The notes beneath the pieces were generated by a model. It had not been told where the DNA came from and did not search any database. It was given only the letters and a program-made list of their open reading frames with translations. From Isoetes taiwanensis (Eukaryota > Streptophyta > Lycopodiopsida > Isoetales > Isoetaceae), in the NCBI GenBank assembly GCA_021234155.1, contig JAJEKV010000055.1:3031090-3095089 (forward strand): a stretch of 64,000 nucleotides of DNA. Direction: 5' to 3'. Below, piece after piece: positions 11,026 through 22,605 of this stretch. Positions within the stretch are counted from its first letter, which is position 1. Each line of letters opens with the position of its first letter. Position numbers and translations under genes: made by a program.

Positions 11026-11290
11026 GGTTTGTGTGATTACAACCATGAAACAAGTACAATTATTGATGATTGGATGGTCCATAGCTATTGTAAACTTTCT
11101 TAAACTACTAAGGACTAAAAAACAACATAACCACTTTGAGTATAGGAACAAGAGTGAGCTCAAACTAGAACAGTATAGAGAATACTCTATAAGCAAAAAG
11201 TTGATATAAAGGAATAAACAAAATTTTATTAACCGCTGTGATAATCACAATATCTAGTACGTGCAAAGACAATGATAATTACTCTAATAT
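11026..11290. other. Single-copy flank before the triplicated unit
   Basis: There is no gene. Homology with units II and III starts abruptly at about 11,291 (tctccgtggacg). Confidence 0.5.
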
Positions 11291-11374
11291 GGTCTCCGTG
11301 GACGATAAAAGACAAGTCAACTCTATTTATGGTCCATCTTGAACAAAGTAACCACTACGCTCGAGTTCACCAAT

Positions 11375-12816
11375 TCAAACAACAATGCCATCTGACTCCC
11401 AACTTCGAGGCGGTATGGTGTCGCCATATAGCACCCAAATCAAGCCTCCAGTGGCCGGAGTAGGATGCTCAAATATGTAACCGAATACATTATTGAAAAA
11501 AATAAGCTTTTGTGGGAGGTTGGAATGTCCAAGTCCAAATTCCCCAAATAATACAGGGCTTAAAATATAACATGGGCATCATGTTGATGCTCCCTAACCC
11601 AATCATGTGCATATTGAAGTTGGCCTTACAAAGTGCGAATCCAATTAAACCATTTTGGATAAAAATGGGCTGAAGCGTAATCAATGTGGGGGCTTCTGTT
11701 GTGTCTAATGAAATCAATTCCAGGATGTGGATCCTCTCCATTCACTCTAAGCCGTGAATTAGCAATGTAGAAAGCAAATGTTTGGCATCTATAGATTTTA
11801 TAAAAGATGGCATCTCATTGGTCCATGCCTCCAATGTATTCCCAGAAGTGTCATTATGACAGCGTGGTTCATTCAAGAGTTCCCAAGAGAAAATAGCAGA
11901 CTCTTCGCTATACTTTATGCCAGTGAAACGATTGGTTCTATTTAAGATCATGGGCAAAAGTATGCTGGTGGGTATCAAAAGCATGCGTCCGGACGCATGC
12001 TGACAGCACTCATATAGCACCCCATATGGCAGCTTGTTTAGGGTGTTACTGGTACTAGCACATGGTAATTAGGTAATCAATAGAAATATGTAACAGCTCC
12101 AATGAATGACAAGTGGAATACTATGATAGAATAGTACATCCGTGGTGCCTGAAGTCTTTGGGGCAGCGTTTTTGATACCCACCAAACTTTTTGCCTCATC
12201 TCAGATATCATTCTTGAAGAAGGTCTTTGCCTTCTCATTCGTAAAGAACAAGTCTTCAAGTTTAGAGTCGACAGGTGTAGATGAGTTCATGGCCCATTGA
12301 ACATACACAAGTGGCCAATTGTTACCAAAAGGGATGCTCTGAGATGACAAAATCAAGGCCTTCCATATTGGTATAGTTGTATTGACCAGGGCTTGTCTGC
12401 CAGGCATCCGATGCATTTTGTGCAGGAATATTATTCCGGCTATTGGTGCGAAATGCGTTAAACCCTCGAGCACGTGCACGCTCCAAAAAAGATGTTATCT
12501 CAGGCTAATTGCTTTGATTCAAGGCCATGTAGGGTAACCAAAAGGCATTGAATCCATGAACATAGTAAGGACGACCATTAAGAGTAAATTGAGTGCCATT
12601 GACACGAACCCAATCATCATTCTGATGTGGAGGAGGATTAGGGGCAGGGAACTGAGGGGCAGGGGGATGAGAACGGTTGTGGTGTGAAAAAGAACTAAAA
12701 GAAGGGAAACGAAGGGCAGCAGGGTGAGAACAGATATAAGGAGCAGCTTGGCATAAAGATAAAGTAGCAACTAGATATATTGATAAGACAATGGTGCTCA
12801 TGTTAAAAGAACCCAT
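11375..12816 (-). pseudogene. Mannan endo-1,4-beta-mannosidase (GH5), copy I, interrupted
   Basis: The product would be a secreted wall enzyme that cuts beta-1,4-mannan. The start at 12,816 is preferred over an upstream ATG because it puts a signal peptide first (MGSFNMSTIVLSIYLVATLSLCQA cleaved near AAP). A Pro/His-rich linker follows, then the GH5 mannanase start (NDDWVRVNGTQFTLNGRPYY, then VHGFNAFW). Next are LFFTNEKAKTFFKNDI and FSWELLNEPRC, with the acid/base Glu at 11,859-11,873. The C terminus has GEFG, the nucleophile Glu, at 11,534-11,545 and ends in WESDGIVV with a stop at 11,375. Breaks: an in-frame TAG after ALNQSN (12,505), frame changes around the SEH-PFGNN and LLST regions, and a 244-bp MITE between FFKND and MILNRTNR. 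No introns are seen, although plant mannanase genes normally have several. Confidence 0.85.
11952..12195. mobile_element. 244-bp MITE inside mannanase copy I
   Basis: The inverted ends are GGGCAAAAGTATGCTGGTGG.. and the complement of ..CCACCAAACTTTTTGCC, sharing GGTGGGTATCAAAA. TCAT is duplicated at both flanks (11,948-11,951 and 12,196-12,199). Units II and III have the uninterrupted site (near 37,130 and 57,230). A perfect 20-bp palindrome (gcatgcgtcc and its complement) lies at 11,981-12,000. The superfamily is not certain. Confidence 0.82.
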
Positions 12817-13561
12817 TATGTATATGAAATGAACAGATAAGACGTCTTCCAATCAATAACAGATGACTGTAGTAGTTCTTTTTCGAAAGCATTTTATAGC
12901 CTGCAAACCCTAGGCCTTAAAAGAAAAGATAGGCTTAGCTTGGCCCAACCTAAAATATACGAAGCCCATTTTGGATTCGCCATGTTAGACATCTAGCAAT
13001 AGACTTTTTTCGGCTAACTTAAAATATGTGAAGTCGATTTCGGATGGGGGGTACTATGTTCCATTAGTTTTTTTTTTTTAACAAAGCCTCTTTTAGATGC
13101 GACACCTAGCAATAGACTTTTTGGGCTCAAACTTAAAATATACAGTGGATTTTGGATAGCCAGATTAGTTTTTCTTTTTTTTTTAAATGCTGATTAGGGT
13201 TTGGTCGACCTCTTCCGCAATTGGGAAAGGTTGATATTCTGGAGAGACAGCCGATTTAATGTTACAAATTGGGAAAGGTTGATTTTCTGGAGAGACAACC
13301 GATTTCGTGCTTTTGTATCTGTCTCTGAAGGTTGAATACTTGAAATTAAATATTCGAAGTCAGTTTTTTTTTCAATATGTTTACATGTTTATATCGGAAT
13401 GGAGCAATGGCAAATTGTTTAGGGCTAACTCCAACAGCTTAGCAACAATTTGTGATTTTCGATTGGAACAAGTGAGTTTTCTTGATCGTATTCAGAGTTT
13501 CTTTTGGAGCAAGGCTTGCCACTAGTTTAAATGTAGTATCTCAAACATGAGGACTGCTGAA

Positions 13562-13563
<2 letters not shown>
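12817..13563 (-). promoter_or_regulatory. Mannanase copy I 5' flank
   Basis: This is the upstream region of the minus-strand gene. It carries two imperfect tandem copies of about 48 bp (attgggaaaggttgat..ctggagagaca, 13,219-13,310), conserved in units II and III. No clear TATA box was fixed. Confidence 0.4.
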
Positions 13564-13614
<51 letters not shown>

Positions 13615-16372
13615 AAGGACGTCAAGCTTTATTCACCAACTAGAAACCAGAGCAACATAAATGCAAAGACGTGATTATAACCCCAAAGTGGACAAACCCG
13701 ATCCAACGAAAGCACAACCACACCTGCCTATGCAAAAGAATGAATCAAAGGTAAGTATGCGGATCGATACTTTCTTCTCTTGATCAAGAGAAGAACAATT
13801 GTAAACCATAACAATTTTATCTTGCGCCCACTGAAGAACAACCTCATCTGCAGTATCTATGCCCTTAAAGATAAACAACCTCCTTCTCTTCCAGATTGAC
13901 CATAAAAGCCAGCCACATGCGAGATGAAAAGCTCGTTTCCGTTGTTTGGGCCAAGCCAGGGTAAATTTTAACGGCCCTAAATATTTTTCTATTCAAATTA
14001 AGATTGGCTAAACCCATGAAAACAAAAGTTCTTAGATTTTTTTCTTGGCGAAATTTGATAAAATAAAGCCCTTTACTTATCTTCCCACTTGGCTAAAATG
14101 TAAAATTTATATGACATGAAATTATGATGTTGGCGAATTTTTCTTGGTCCCCAGCTAAATTGCAACTATTTAACTTCAAACTTTGAGCACTGATTAGTAC
14201 ATGAATGACATTGATTCAATATGCTTCTTTTACAAAATGATAACAAAGTTGTTCAAAGTACAATACATAAGGAACAAACAATATTGTTTGAAGGAACACG
14301 CATGTTTAAGTTGGTGTCAAATGCATCCAAATGGTGAATTTGGTGATGAAGCACTTTAGGGTGAACAATTGCAAGAAGATATCACTACTATTTAAAGCTT
14401 AAAATGCGCATCATATAACATTCTTCATAGCATTTAACCTAAACAACTTATAGATACAAATTCAAAATATGATTGAGGTAGCTAATGACAATTCCTAAAT
14501 AAAAGAGGTCCCTGAATAGAATTGGCATGGCTATTTGAATTGATCAGGGTTCTCCTAATCAACTTTAGAGAAGGCGATTCAGTACACCATGCAGCAAACA
14601 ATCCCGGCTAAACTCTAAGCGTTCAGAATTTACCCCCTTTTGGAGTGGCTAAATTATACTTTTTCTAAAAAAATTGCCTTTATAAACTTTAGCCATGAAA
14701 TTTGACAAAAGGTCTCAAAAATCGCCATTTGGCGAATTTTAGCCACTCTTTATTACCCTGGGCCAAGCATCAGGATAGATAGCAAGCAAAATTTGCTGGC
14801 TAGATCGAGACGTGCCAAAAAGGGTCAACAACCAAGACCATGCCTGCCGAAGCCTCTCACACAAGAAAAACAATGCTCAATACTCTCAACCCTTTGCCGG
14901 GCATAAAGGGCGAGCTCGAAATCCGATTATCCATTTTATGGACTAACCTGTTGACTCGAGGCATCTATCACCACAAAACTACTACTTTGGGGTGAAGCGA
15001 CCTTATCCCATACCCATATCCAAACACTTTTCCATTGTGGGAATGAGGGACCTGAAGATGCCATCTATTAGATGGAGGCAGGATTTCAGAATGCACAAGC
15101 AATTTATACACAGAAGACACAAACCGCCCTGGCTGGATATCCTGATGGCAACCCCATATGACTACCTCAATCTGTGGACCAGAATCCCGTGGCAACAATG
15201 CAGCAATATGATTCCAGATTACTCTGTCCCATCTGTACAACAAGAACTTTGTTCTAAATGCTTCCCATGACATGAGATGATCAGACTCATACCAAGCCGC
15301 AATAGTATTGATACCGGTGCTACCCATCGTCGTTGTGTCTTTGGATGAACAACCACACTTAGAGGCACATTCTCTGGAGTGTCCTGCAAAGGAATCCACC
15401 AACATGGAGTGGACAACTGAAGACATGCCTCAGGATTAATATGGAAAAGAGACCTGACAGTGTCCCAAGCAAGCAACCCCTTTAGAAAGGGAGAAGCATT
15501 AGGATACGGATGCATATGATAAAGCAAAGCCCAAGGAAGGAGGGGCTTAATGGAGGCCTTATGAAATGGGAGACAATGCTGAATCGACTGCACCAACAAC
15601 CTCAGGCCAGGAGAATCATCCTTACCAATGAAAATCCTCCAAATGAACTTTGATATCATCACCTTGCTTTGGAGGTGAAAATCCAACATACCAAGACCAC
15701 CAGCTGCCTTAGGTCTAATGCATTTCGCCCAAGCTACCTTGACCATCTTGCTCCTAACTCATTTCCACCCCAAATAAAATTTCCGACGATCGCACAATCT
15801 CCTCCATCTTACCTCTGAGGAGCTAGTAAAGGCATTTCCATGTAGACATGAGTATTACTAAGAACACATTTAGCCACAGTGATTCTACCGGGCATGGAGC
15901 CCAGTTTAGTCAGATTCCACCAAAACAAGTGCTTTTGCAACCCACCAATGATTTCATCCCAAGCATCCCCGGGCGAGACATGAATTCCAACTGGGATACC
16001 AAGCAACTTTGTGGTATTGCCATGCAGAAGAATCTTCCAAGGATAGTCCAAAATACAGGGAGGGATGGGACTGTCCAACGTCCACAAAGCTGTACATTTT
16101 TGCCACCCTACAAGAACTCCTGATGCTAAGGAGAATGTGTCTAATAATAGCTTAGCATTACGAAGATTCTCAGCCTCGGCAATTAGGAACAAAAAAGTGT
16201 CATCGGCATATTGGTTACATACCTCTTGAGAACCATCGTCCATTGGGAGGCCTTGAATAACGCCATCTTGGGTAGCCACGGAGAAGAGCTGGGACAAGAC
16301 TTCTGCCACAATTGTGAAAAGCAAGGGTGCTAAGGGACAACCCTGTCGAATTCCTCTAGAAGCAAACCCTAC
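13564..16372 (-). mobile_element. 5'-truncated L1-type LINE inserted in unit I
   Basis: On the plus strand it begins with 50 T (13,564-13,613), the poly-A tail of a minus-strand element. Moving 5' to 3' on the minus strand, the RT shows GIRQGCPLAPLLF (about 16,350) and the catalytic YADDTFLFL (about 16,200). The thumb shows LGSMPGRITVAKCVL (about 15,870). Then come KVAWAKCIRPKAAGGLGMLD (about 15,700) and a C-terminal region ending with CGWLLWSIWKRRRLFIF (about 13,850-13,920). Frames change several times, near 15,800 and 15,250 and where the hAT element sits. Unit II has the empty site near 38,485, so the insertion is specific to unit I. No clear target duplication was found. The long homopolymer tail suggests a young insertion. 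Confidence 0.9.
13957..14760. mobile_element. Non-autonomous hAT-like element nested in the LINE
   Basis: It starts CAGGGTAA and ends TTACCCTG, with an exact 8-bp target duplication GGCCAAGC at 13,949-13,956 and 14,761-14,768. The 804 bp are AT-rich and non-coding, with GGCTAAA and TTGGCGAA motifs repeated towards both ends. It interrupts the LINE C-terminal region and is therefore the youngest layer here. Confidence 0.88.
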
Positions 16373-17087
16373 CCTATTCTCTAGAAGCAAAATTAAAGTA
16401 CAATCGATATAATGAAATTCTCAGTCTAGATGTAGATGCAATTGCCTTGCTAGCATTTAGTATGAAGTAGTCGTTGATTTATAATGAGATATTAGGATGA
16501 CAAAAAGCAGCAAGTAGTCCACTTGTGTAAGCCGTGGCTTCTTTGAAGTGAACTACTTAATCCTTTCCAGTTTAAACTTCTTGTACGATTTTAACATTGT
16601 CAAACATATCTAGTATCCCCATGCTCAACTTTCAAGCATAAGGTATGGCCTAAAATCTTATCTTCTACAATTTTAGCTATGACATGCAAACATGACTTTT
16701 GATAAATTTGTCATAATTTTGTCAATTTTAAGGAATCTTTAAAATATTCCCTCTAAAATGTACTACACCGAAATAAGTCAAAGCTTTGTTTTGTTGCCAC
16801 ATGATCGCTTTAGTCTAGACTAACATCACAGCTCCTATATATTGGTAAGCAGCATTGATCAACGATACGAAAGATAAACATATAGATTTCTGAGTCTATA
16901 TTGAAGTAATATTTAGAGCCCTGTCAATCTTCATATTTCTTTGGTAATATTTCTACAAGAATGCTTAACATGTCAACCATTTAACCTTTTTAATTGATTT
17001 CTTCAATCCGGAAAAGAATTGCAATATTCAAACTTATTGCTACATAAAACCGAAAGAATCAATGAAAATTTTCACCACAGTTCCTAA
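16373..17087. other. Shared intergenic DNA 3' of the desaturase
   Basis: Conserved in units II (38,486-39,232) and III (58,550-59,267). AT-rich; no gene seen. Confidence 0.5.
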
Positions 17088-18492
17088 TTAAATTAGCAAA
17101 AGAATCAGCCAATGGCATTCACGACTTCCCACAAAAGTTCTTGGGAGCTGGTTTGGATAGATCACGTGCTTGTAGAGCCGAGCTTCTTAATGTGCTGATG
17201 ATCATTACATTGGCTTCCCAAAAGGCGACCGATTTGTAGGGCGATTGTATTTCTCACAAAGTGGCCTCGACAACCTTAGAAATCTTTCTCGATTGTGTCG
17301 AGGGAGACGAGGAAAGAGGTGATGTTCAATTTGGAATTGAGACCTCCATGAAACCGATCCATCCAAATAGGGAGGATATGTTTAATGTCCCCTCACTGCG
17401 GCTGAAACCACTCTTTTGGGTTGGCCTTGATATCTTGGAGATGAAAAGTGGTTCGCATTGCAATGTACATGTTGAATACTAGTCACCGCAGCTAATGATC
17501 ACAAAAAGGAGCCTTTCCCATGTTGAAGGTAAGTAGGAAAGGAGAGATAGAAACCACGTCCAATAAAAACCAAGTGCCATGATCTGGAGCACGCGATTTG
17601 ATATTCGCTTCTTTGATAGTAAAAAAAACCTGCTTTGACAAGACAGATGATTAATTCGCAAGCGCCATCACAAAGTAGAATGTCCAATGCTGATAGCTTA
17701 CTAGAGTTCGAGCTAAACCATCAAATTGCATTGTCCTCTCATAGAAGTAGGAATGCAAAGAAGAAAAGAATTTCAAGACACCGCAAAGAGTGGTATGTAT
17801 TGCGCATCGGGGTCATACTCCACACTATTGCAAGAAAAATGATGAGCATTATGGTTCCTCTTCCACCATCCAATATCAATTCCTCGCCAAACAATTTCCT
17901 ACTAGTATGCCAATAGAAGTATCTATTTTATAATTTCCAAGCATGCCACAATGTCCGGTGTCATGACCTATCCATCCCGGGCCTGTGACCATACTTTTGT
18001 CCCAAGTGAAATAGCACAAGCTACATGTACCCGGACATTCTTGGAGAAAACAACACCAAAGATGCAAAACAAAAAGCAATACAAGCATGGCAATCATGAT
18101 AAAGCAATAGGTGTGCACGGGCACCTTAAATAGTCCAAATTCTTTAGGTCTCCCAAAAGTTTTCTATGCTCTGCTTTGCAAGAGGTGTTACAATCAGAAT
18201 CGTTAGTGTTCCCACCAAATACTTTGGAAGAAGATGCCAGGTCTCTCGAGGATGGAATGCAAGAAAAGAATGCGAACATCCCGACCCGGCTAGGACTGAT
18301 TAAAGGGAGATCTCCACCGGGTGGAACTTAACCCATTCCTCATCACATCATACACTTTTCCCTCGGATGGAAATCCATAGATCCCGACCGGTATTATGTT
18401 TAGCAAGCTCCTTAGAAGTGATGGTTCTCAACAAGAGCATTAGCTCCATTAACTTCCTGATTCATCATCGAAACTCAATTGCCACCGGCCAT
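17088..18492 (-). pseudogene. Cytochrome b5-fused Delta8 sphingolipid desaturase, copy I
   Basis: The enzyme would introduce a Delta8 double bond into sphingolipid long-chain bases at the ER, fed by its own cytochrome b5 domain. The start at 18,492 is placed by homology to copy II. In order on the minus strand: the b5 domain (SKELAKHNTGRDLWISI, then a haem HPGG-type stretch near 18,320); EHRKLLGDLK; a hydrophobic helix (YCFIMIAMLVLL); His box 1 HDTGH (17,951-17,965); His box 2 HNAHH (17,839-17,853); LQIMALGFYWTWF membrane segments; WMDWFHGG; and box 3 QIEHH (17,319-17,333). The box 3 glutamine is the hallmark of front-end desaturases. The C terminus has ANVM and ALQARDLSNQ-like residues. Length would be about 460 aa, as in the family, without introns. 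Several frame changes break it. Most differ from those of copy II and sit at CAG/CTG triplets, so some may be consensus errors. Confidence 0.85.
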
Positions 18493-19004
18493 GGTTTCAC
18501 ACTGCTTTGAAAAGCACCATTATTGAGAATTAAACAACTTAATAGACATTCTATACTTATGCCACAAGAAATCTACATATTTTTAAAGTCCATGGCATAT
18601 AAACACCAATGTGGGTCAAAAGGCAAACAGCAAAAAGACATAAACATGGAGAAAACGCAGCATTGACTAGTGATGAATGTGATCTCCGAGCTAACAGGCA
18701 TTTAGAGCTTCATTTCTTTTGGCACATTGCAAAACCTACGAGCAAGAATAGATCTGAAAACTTACCTCAGAAGCCGCCAAGTTTAGTGCTGGCATGAGCT
18801 TATCAGGAAAAGAGGAGGTTTTGGCTTTAGTATTGGTTCATACCAAGTCCCGCACAGCAGTAGAGGAGCAATGACGGCATCATTTGGGTGATCCGGCACA
18901 AAAGGAACGGGACTTCAATGTTATCTGGTTTGATAAATGCTTTCAAAGGTTTATTGTATTCATTTGCTACAGTAGCCCGATGTATCTAGTCTTATCTTTT
19001 ATAT
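18493..19004 (-). promoter_or_regulatory. Desaturase copy I 5' flank
   Basis: Shared with 40,616-41,120 and 60,604-61,090. At about 19,005 unit I jumps to sequence that in unit II lies at 44,618. No promoter element was fixed. Confidence 0.4.
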
Positions 19005-19217
19005 GGTTAAAGGATACATATAGCTAAGCTGACCATTGAGTATTGATATCCAAATTGTTATATTAAAACACTAAATTAGTGAAGCCTATTTTATCATTTG
19101 GTATCAGAGCCATGTCTACCAGGCTGGGAGCATCACTGTTGAGTGGCATTGAGATATTTCAAGGAGAGGCTGGATTTCAAGTATGGAAAGGCAGAATGAA
19201 GGATGTATTAGGAAGTT
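19005..19217 (+). mobile_element. Ty1/copia fossil: LTR end, primer site and gag start
   Basis: A TGGTATCAGAGC primer-binding site (19,099-19,110; initiator-Met tRNA type) follows an LTR-like end (…ttttatca). It is directly followed by a gag-like start (MSTRLGASLLSGIEIFQGEA, then WKGRMKDVLG). The rest of the element is gone. Present also in unit II (44,618-44,835). Confidence 0.75.
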
Positions 19218-19221
19218 AGGA

Positions 19222-19385
19222 TGCTTTCACAAAATCCCCCTAACTTTCTAAAAATTCACAAAATGCCCCTAAGTAGTGCAAAATTCACACGGTGCACAAG
19301 TATGTATAGGGGCATTTTGTGAATTTTTAGAAAGTTAGGGGCATTTTGTGAATTTTGCAAAAAGTTAGGGGTATATTGTAGTTAG
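19222..19385. mobile_element. Palindromic MITE, damaged copy
   Basis: Same family as the element at 22,432-22,603 (ccctaactttctaaaaattc, gtgaattttgcaaaaagtta blocks), here incomplete at the left and with a short duplication at the right end. Copy in unit II near 44,845-44,998. Confidence 0.7.
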
Positions 19386-19402
19386 GGGTATATTGTATTG
19401 TA

Positions 19403-19475
19403 TGGGTCCCATGACCTATTGGTCTTCGTGGACGTTAAAAAAACTATTCTATTCTATTCTATTCTATTCCTATAA
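19403..19475 (+). mobile_element. SINE-like 3' end with TTCTA tail
   Basis: GGGTCCCATGACC..GGTCTTCGTGGACG then A-rich and (ATTCT)n matches the 3' end of the insert at 1,963-2,116. Only the 3' module is present. The unit II copy is at 45,015-45,080. Confidence 0.6.
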
Positions 19476-19576
19476 TTTTTCCCATGGGTTACTTCCCTCC
19501 TCATGGGTTCCATCTTTAGCACCCATCTGGTACTTTTTCGTGTTTTCTCCTTTTTTGTTTAGCTTTTTCCTTTAAG

Positions 19577-19846
19577 CTAGAATTTGCCACGGGAGTATGC
19601 TTGTTTTATCGCTTTTTGCAAATTTTTAACCTCAATTGGCAGATGACAACCATATACCTCACTTATAAGTTTTTGAAAATAAATCATTTCCATAGCCACC
19701 AAAATTCTCTTGCCCATCTTTGTGTTGGTATAAGTTGAGTATTCATTACTAAGGGGCATGCCAGGTGCTTTTGAGAATCTATGAAACTCGCATAAAGAAG
19801 GATATGCTTCCAATGGCTGGTCTCTAATTGCAACATAATACATCAA
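19577..19846 (-). other. Unrecognised open frame of 89 codons
   Basis: A minus-strand frame (starts MMYYVAIRDQPLEAYPSLCE, has KMGKRILVAMEMIYFQKLIS) is conserved in unit II (45,192-45,462), where a 4-base insertion shortens it. The composition is protein-like. No family is recognised; it may be a TE remnant or an exon. Confidence 0.25.
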
Positions 19847-22429
19847 TTACATAACATTCACAACTCTTATGTGCTCAATTTCAAGCATCTCATCAAATCT
19901 ACTCCATACTCCTACTCACCGAGTCTTGAATTGCATATCTTACAGACTGCATCAGAGAACTGCCAAATAACAATCTTTTCAAATGCCTAAAACAATTGTG
20001 AATTGTGACCATGCCCAAAACATTTGAAATTTTAGACTTGTTGAAATTATGTCTTACACCATGGAATCATCCAGTAGTAATATGGGTTGGCTCTAGCTTT
20101 GCTACAGTTCCAATCTCACAGATCCGTATAAAATGCATGGGGGCAGTTCGAATATATGTGGTGTATGCATTACTAGGCAGTAAGTAGCTCATAGAAAAAC
20201 ATGCTAAAATATGTACCCCTTCCCTCACAGATTTGTTTGTGCTGCATCTTTCTTCATTATCTATATATGTTCACTATCTATCTACGCAAACACATCAAAG
20301 TGGAATAAGCAAATCAGTTTACGAATCTATTTACAAAGTGGCCTATGGCATCGCTTGATCAAGCGCAGTGCCTGATCTACCGGCCGTAGCTAATTTGAGC
20401 GCCTCCAGCCTTAGACTTTCTGAGCAAAACACTTTCTTTTTACTATTCTTCAATATGGTTAGATCAAATGTTAGACTGGGCCCTCTTGGACATCCTTAAT
20501 GTTCCTAGGTCCTACGCGCCTACAACACGACCTCCTTTTTTTGAGACCGTTCATTTAGGTGCTCATTGGCACGACACAACACTCATGATGTTTTTGTCTT
20601 CTGCCTGTTGCCTCTTTTGTGAAAGACACAACACTCATGATGTTTTCTCTTAGGAACAGTCTCTTGGCAAATAGATGCATAATATTCTGGAGGGTTATGG
20701 AACTTTTGGACAAGATATTGTGGAGGGATCTTATTTCAGATGCTTTACATCAACATTTTTGGGCCATAAATGAAACTGCCCTTCATAAATGAAGAAGAAA
20801 CATTTGTAAACTTGGAGACAGGTATTGTACTTATTTTTATGGCTCTTATAATAGAAGTCAAAATTTGAGTTGCAAGACAAATTGCATAATAACTAGAGCT
20901 AATTTTGTCGTAAAGGTTGTCCTAATGTTGGAGTATTTATAGTTTAAATATGATATACAATGTTGAGAAGCAGTAGATTTTGTGTTGCGAGTGGGCACTT
21001 TTTTCAAATGAGCCAGGTTGCGATCGCCCTTCCAAATTCTTTGTAATTGTTTAAGGTTCAGCTATGCTCTTTTTTTTTTTTTTTTTTTAATTTTGCTATT
21101 CCCTTGGTGAAGGAACAAGTTCCGGGGCTGCACACTATAGAGTATATGGATGCAATAGATTATTGGAGTAATTAGACAACAAAATTCACTTGATTGTTTA
21201 GTAAAATTCACTTGATTCATCTTTCTTAATTACAACGACATGTTTGCTATGTCTCTTGATACATTATTTGCAGATACAACAATGCCAAAAAGTACAGGTG
21301 TAATAATGCCAAAAATACAGACATCATGAATTAAGAAACCACTTATTTTTCTAGTGTTTGCAATAAATTAGACGTTTATTATCAACATTGCCCATAAATA
21401 TAATGCATCATTAACAAGCCCAAAGTGAACATATGTAAAAATGCAAAAGCAGGTTGATCGGATCCGCTCATATTGAATTGAGACTTATTGTTTTATTCAT
21501 AAAAGTCCTTGCTCATTGTGGTGATTGCAATATCCCTTAGTCTTGTGGATGATGATTAATTCATTTTGTCTACATAGCATCTATGTAGATGCGATAGCAT
21601 ATATGTACATGTGATGATGTATAGAGGATTTGTGTGACATTTCGACATCATAGAAAAATAAGTATAATTTTTATTACAATATCATGGGCTCAATTAGCAA
21701 TTGTGAAATATTAGCAACACCCAGCACAGAGAGTACCACGGGCTTCCATAGATACACAAAAGCAACCAGACATACCTTATCCATAACAACAATGATGACA
21801 ACAGCTAGGAAAATATTTTGGTTATTGAGAGATGAGCGATGCACCACTAGGGCACCAATTCCTAGGATGCCAAATATTTCTGGACAATAGTATGATTGAC
21901 ACAGATGAACAATCTACTACCAAGTACTTGAAGCATTTGATTATTGCTTCAAGTACTTCAAAGGCAAATTTTAGATATAGTTAATGCCATTTCCACTGCC
22001 AGGAAAACAAGAACTACTACATCGCATGCCACAAAAAGTTTAAACTTCATCTTATGCCAAAAGTTTCAACTGGCTTGGCTGCTCTTTTAACTGCTATCTT
22101 TTTTTAGCTCCATCCATCCATCCATCCTGGAGACTGAGAGTTGATTGGCTTTGAGGTATAGCTTTCCTTGTGGTCTTACAGATCCTATGCCAGCTATATT
22201 ATATTTACCCTCATCCATGTGGGTTTGTGGCATATTCCAAGTATATGTCAGTATATGCTCGAAAACATGACTTTGAAGTGTGATTTAAGCCATTTCACTC
22301 ACGGGTCACGGAGGGCAACCCTCCGTGCGCAGCACCTTGTTACTTTCTTTCAAATTCGATAATAATAACAAGAGGGGATAATAATATACGGAGTGGATGG
22401 TTCGCGTGTAAATAAACACAAATATTTTT
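19847..22429. other. Intergenic DNA shared by units I and II
   Basis: No gene was recognised. It contains a direct repeat of an acacaacactcatgatgttt block (20,575-20,648), a T-run at 21,071-21,089, and a CCAT microsatellite (22,109-22,127). Confidence 0.45.
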
Positions 22430-22431
22430 TA

Positions 22432-22603
22432 GGGAAAAACTACAATATACCCCTAACTTTTTGCAAAATTCACAAAATGCCCCTAACTTTCTAAAAATTC
22501 ACAAAATGCCCCTATACATACTTGTGCACCATGTGAATTTTGCACTACTTAGGGGCATTTTGTGAATTTTGCAAAAAGTTAGGGGTATTTTGTAGTTTTC
22601 CCC
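22432..22603. mobile_element. 172-bp palindromic MITE
   Basis: Long inverted ends of about 55 bp (GGGAAAAACTACAATATACC.. against ..GGTATTTTGTAGTTTTCCCC) leave a short centre, so the whole element can fold back. TA flanks both sides (22,430-22,431 and 22,604-22,605). Non-coding. Confidence 0.82.
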
Positions 22604-22605
22604 TA

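Noticed and set aside
11286-11310. Similarity of GGTCTCCGTGGACGATAAAA to the SINE-like 3' module (GGTCTTCGTGGACG)
   Set aside because: Only about 17 bases match and no TTCTA tail follows. On the minus strand it is the 3' flank of the mannanase, so it is treated as coincidence.
20005-20187. 60-codon frame conserved between units I and II
   Set aside because: Conservation is expected from the recent duplication and gives no evidence of coding.
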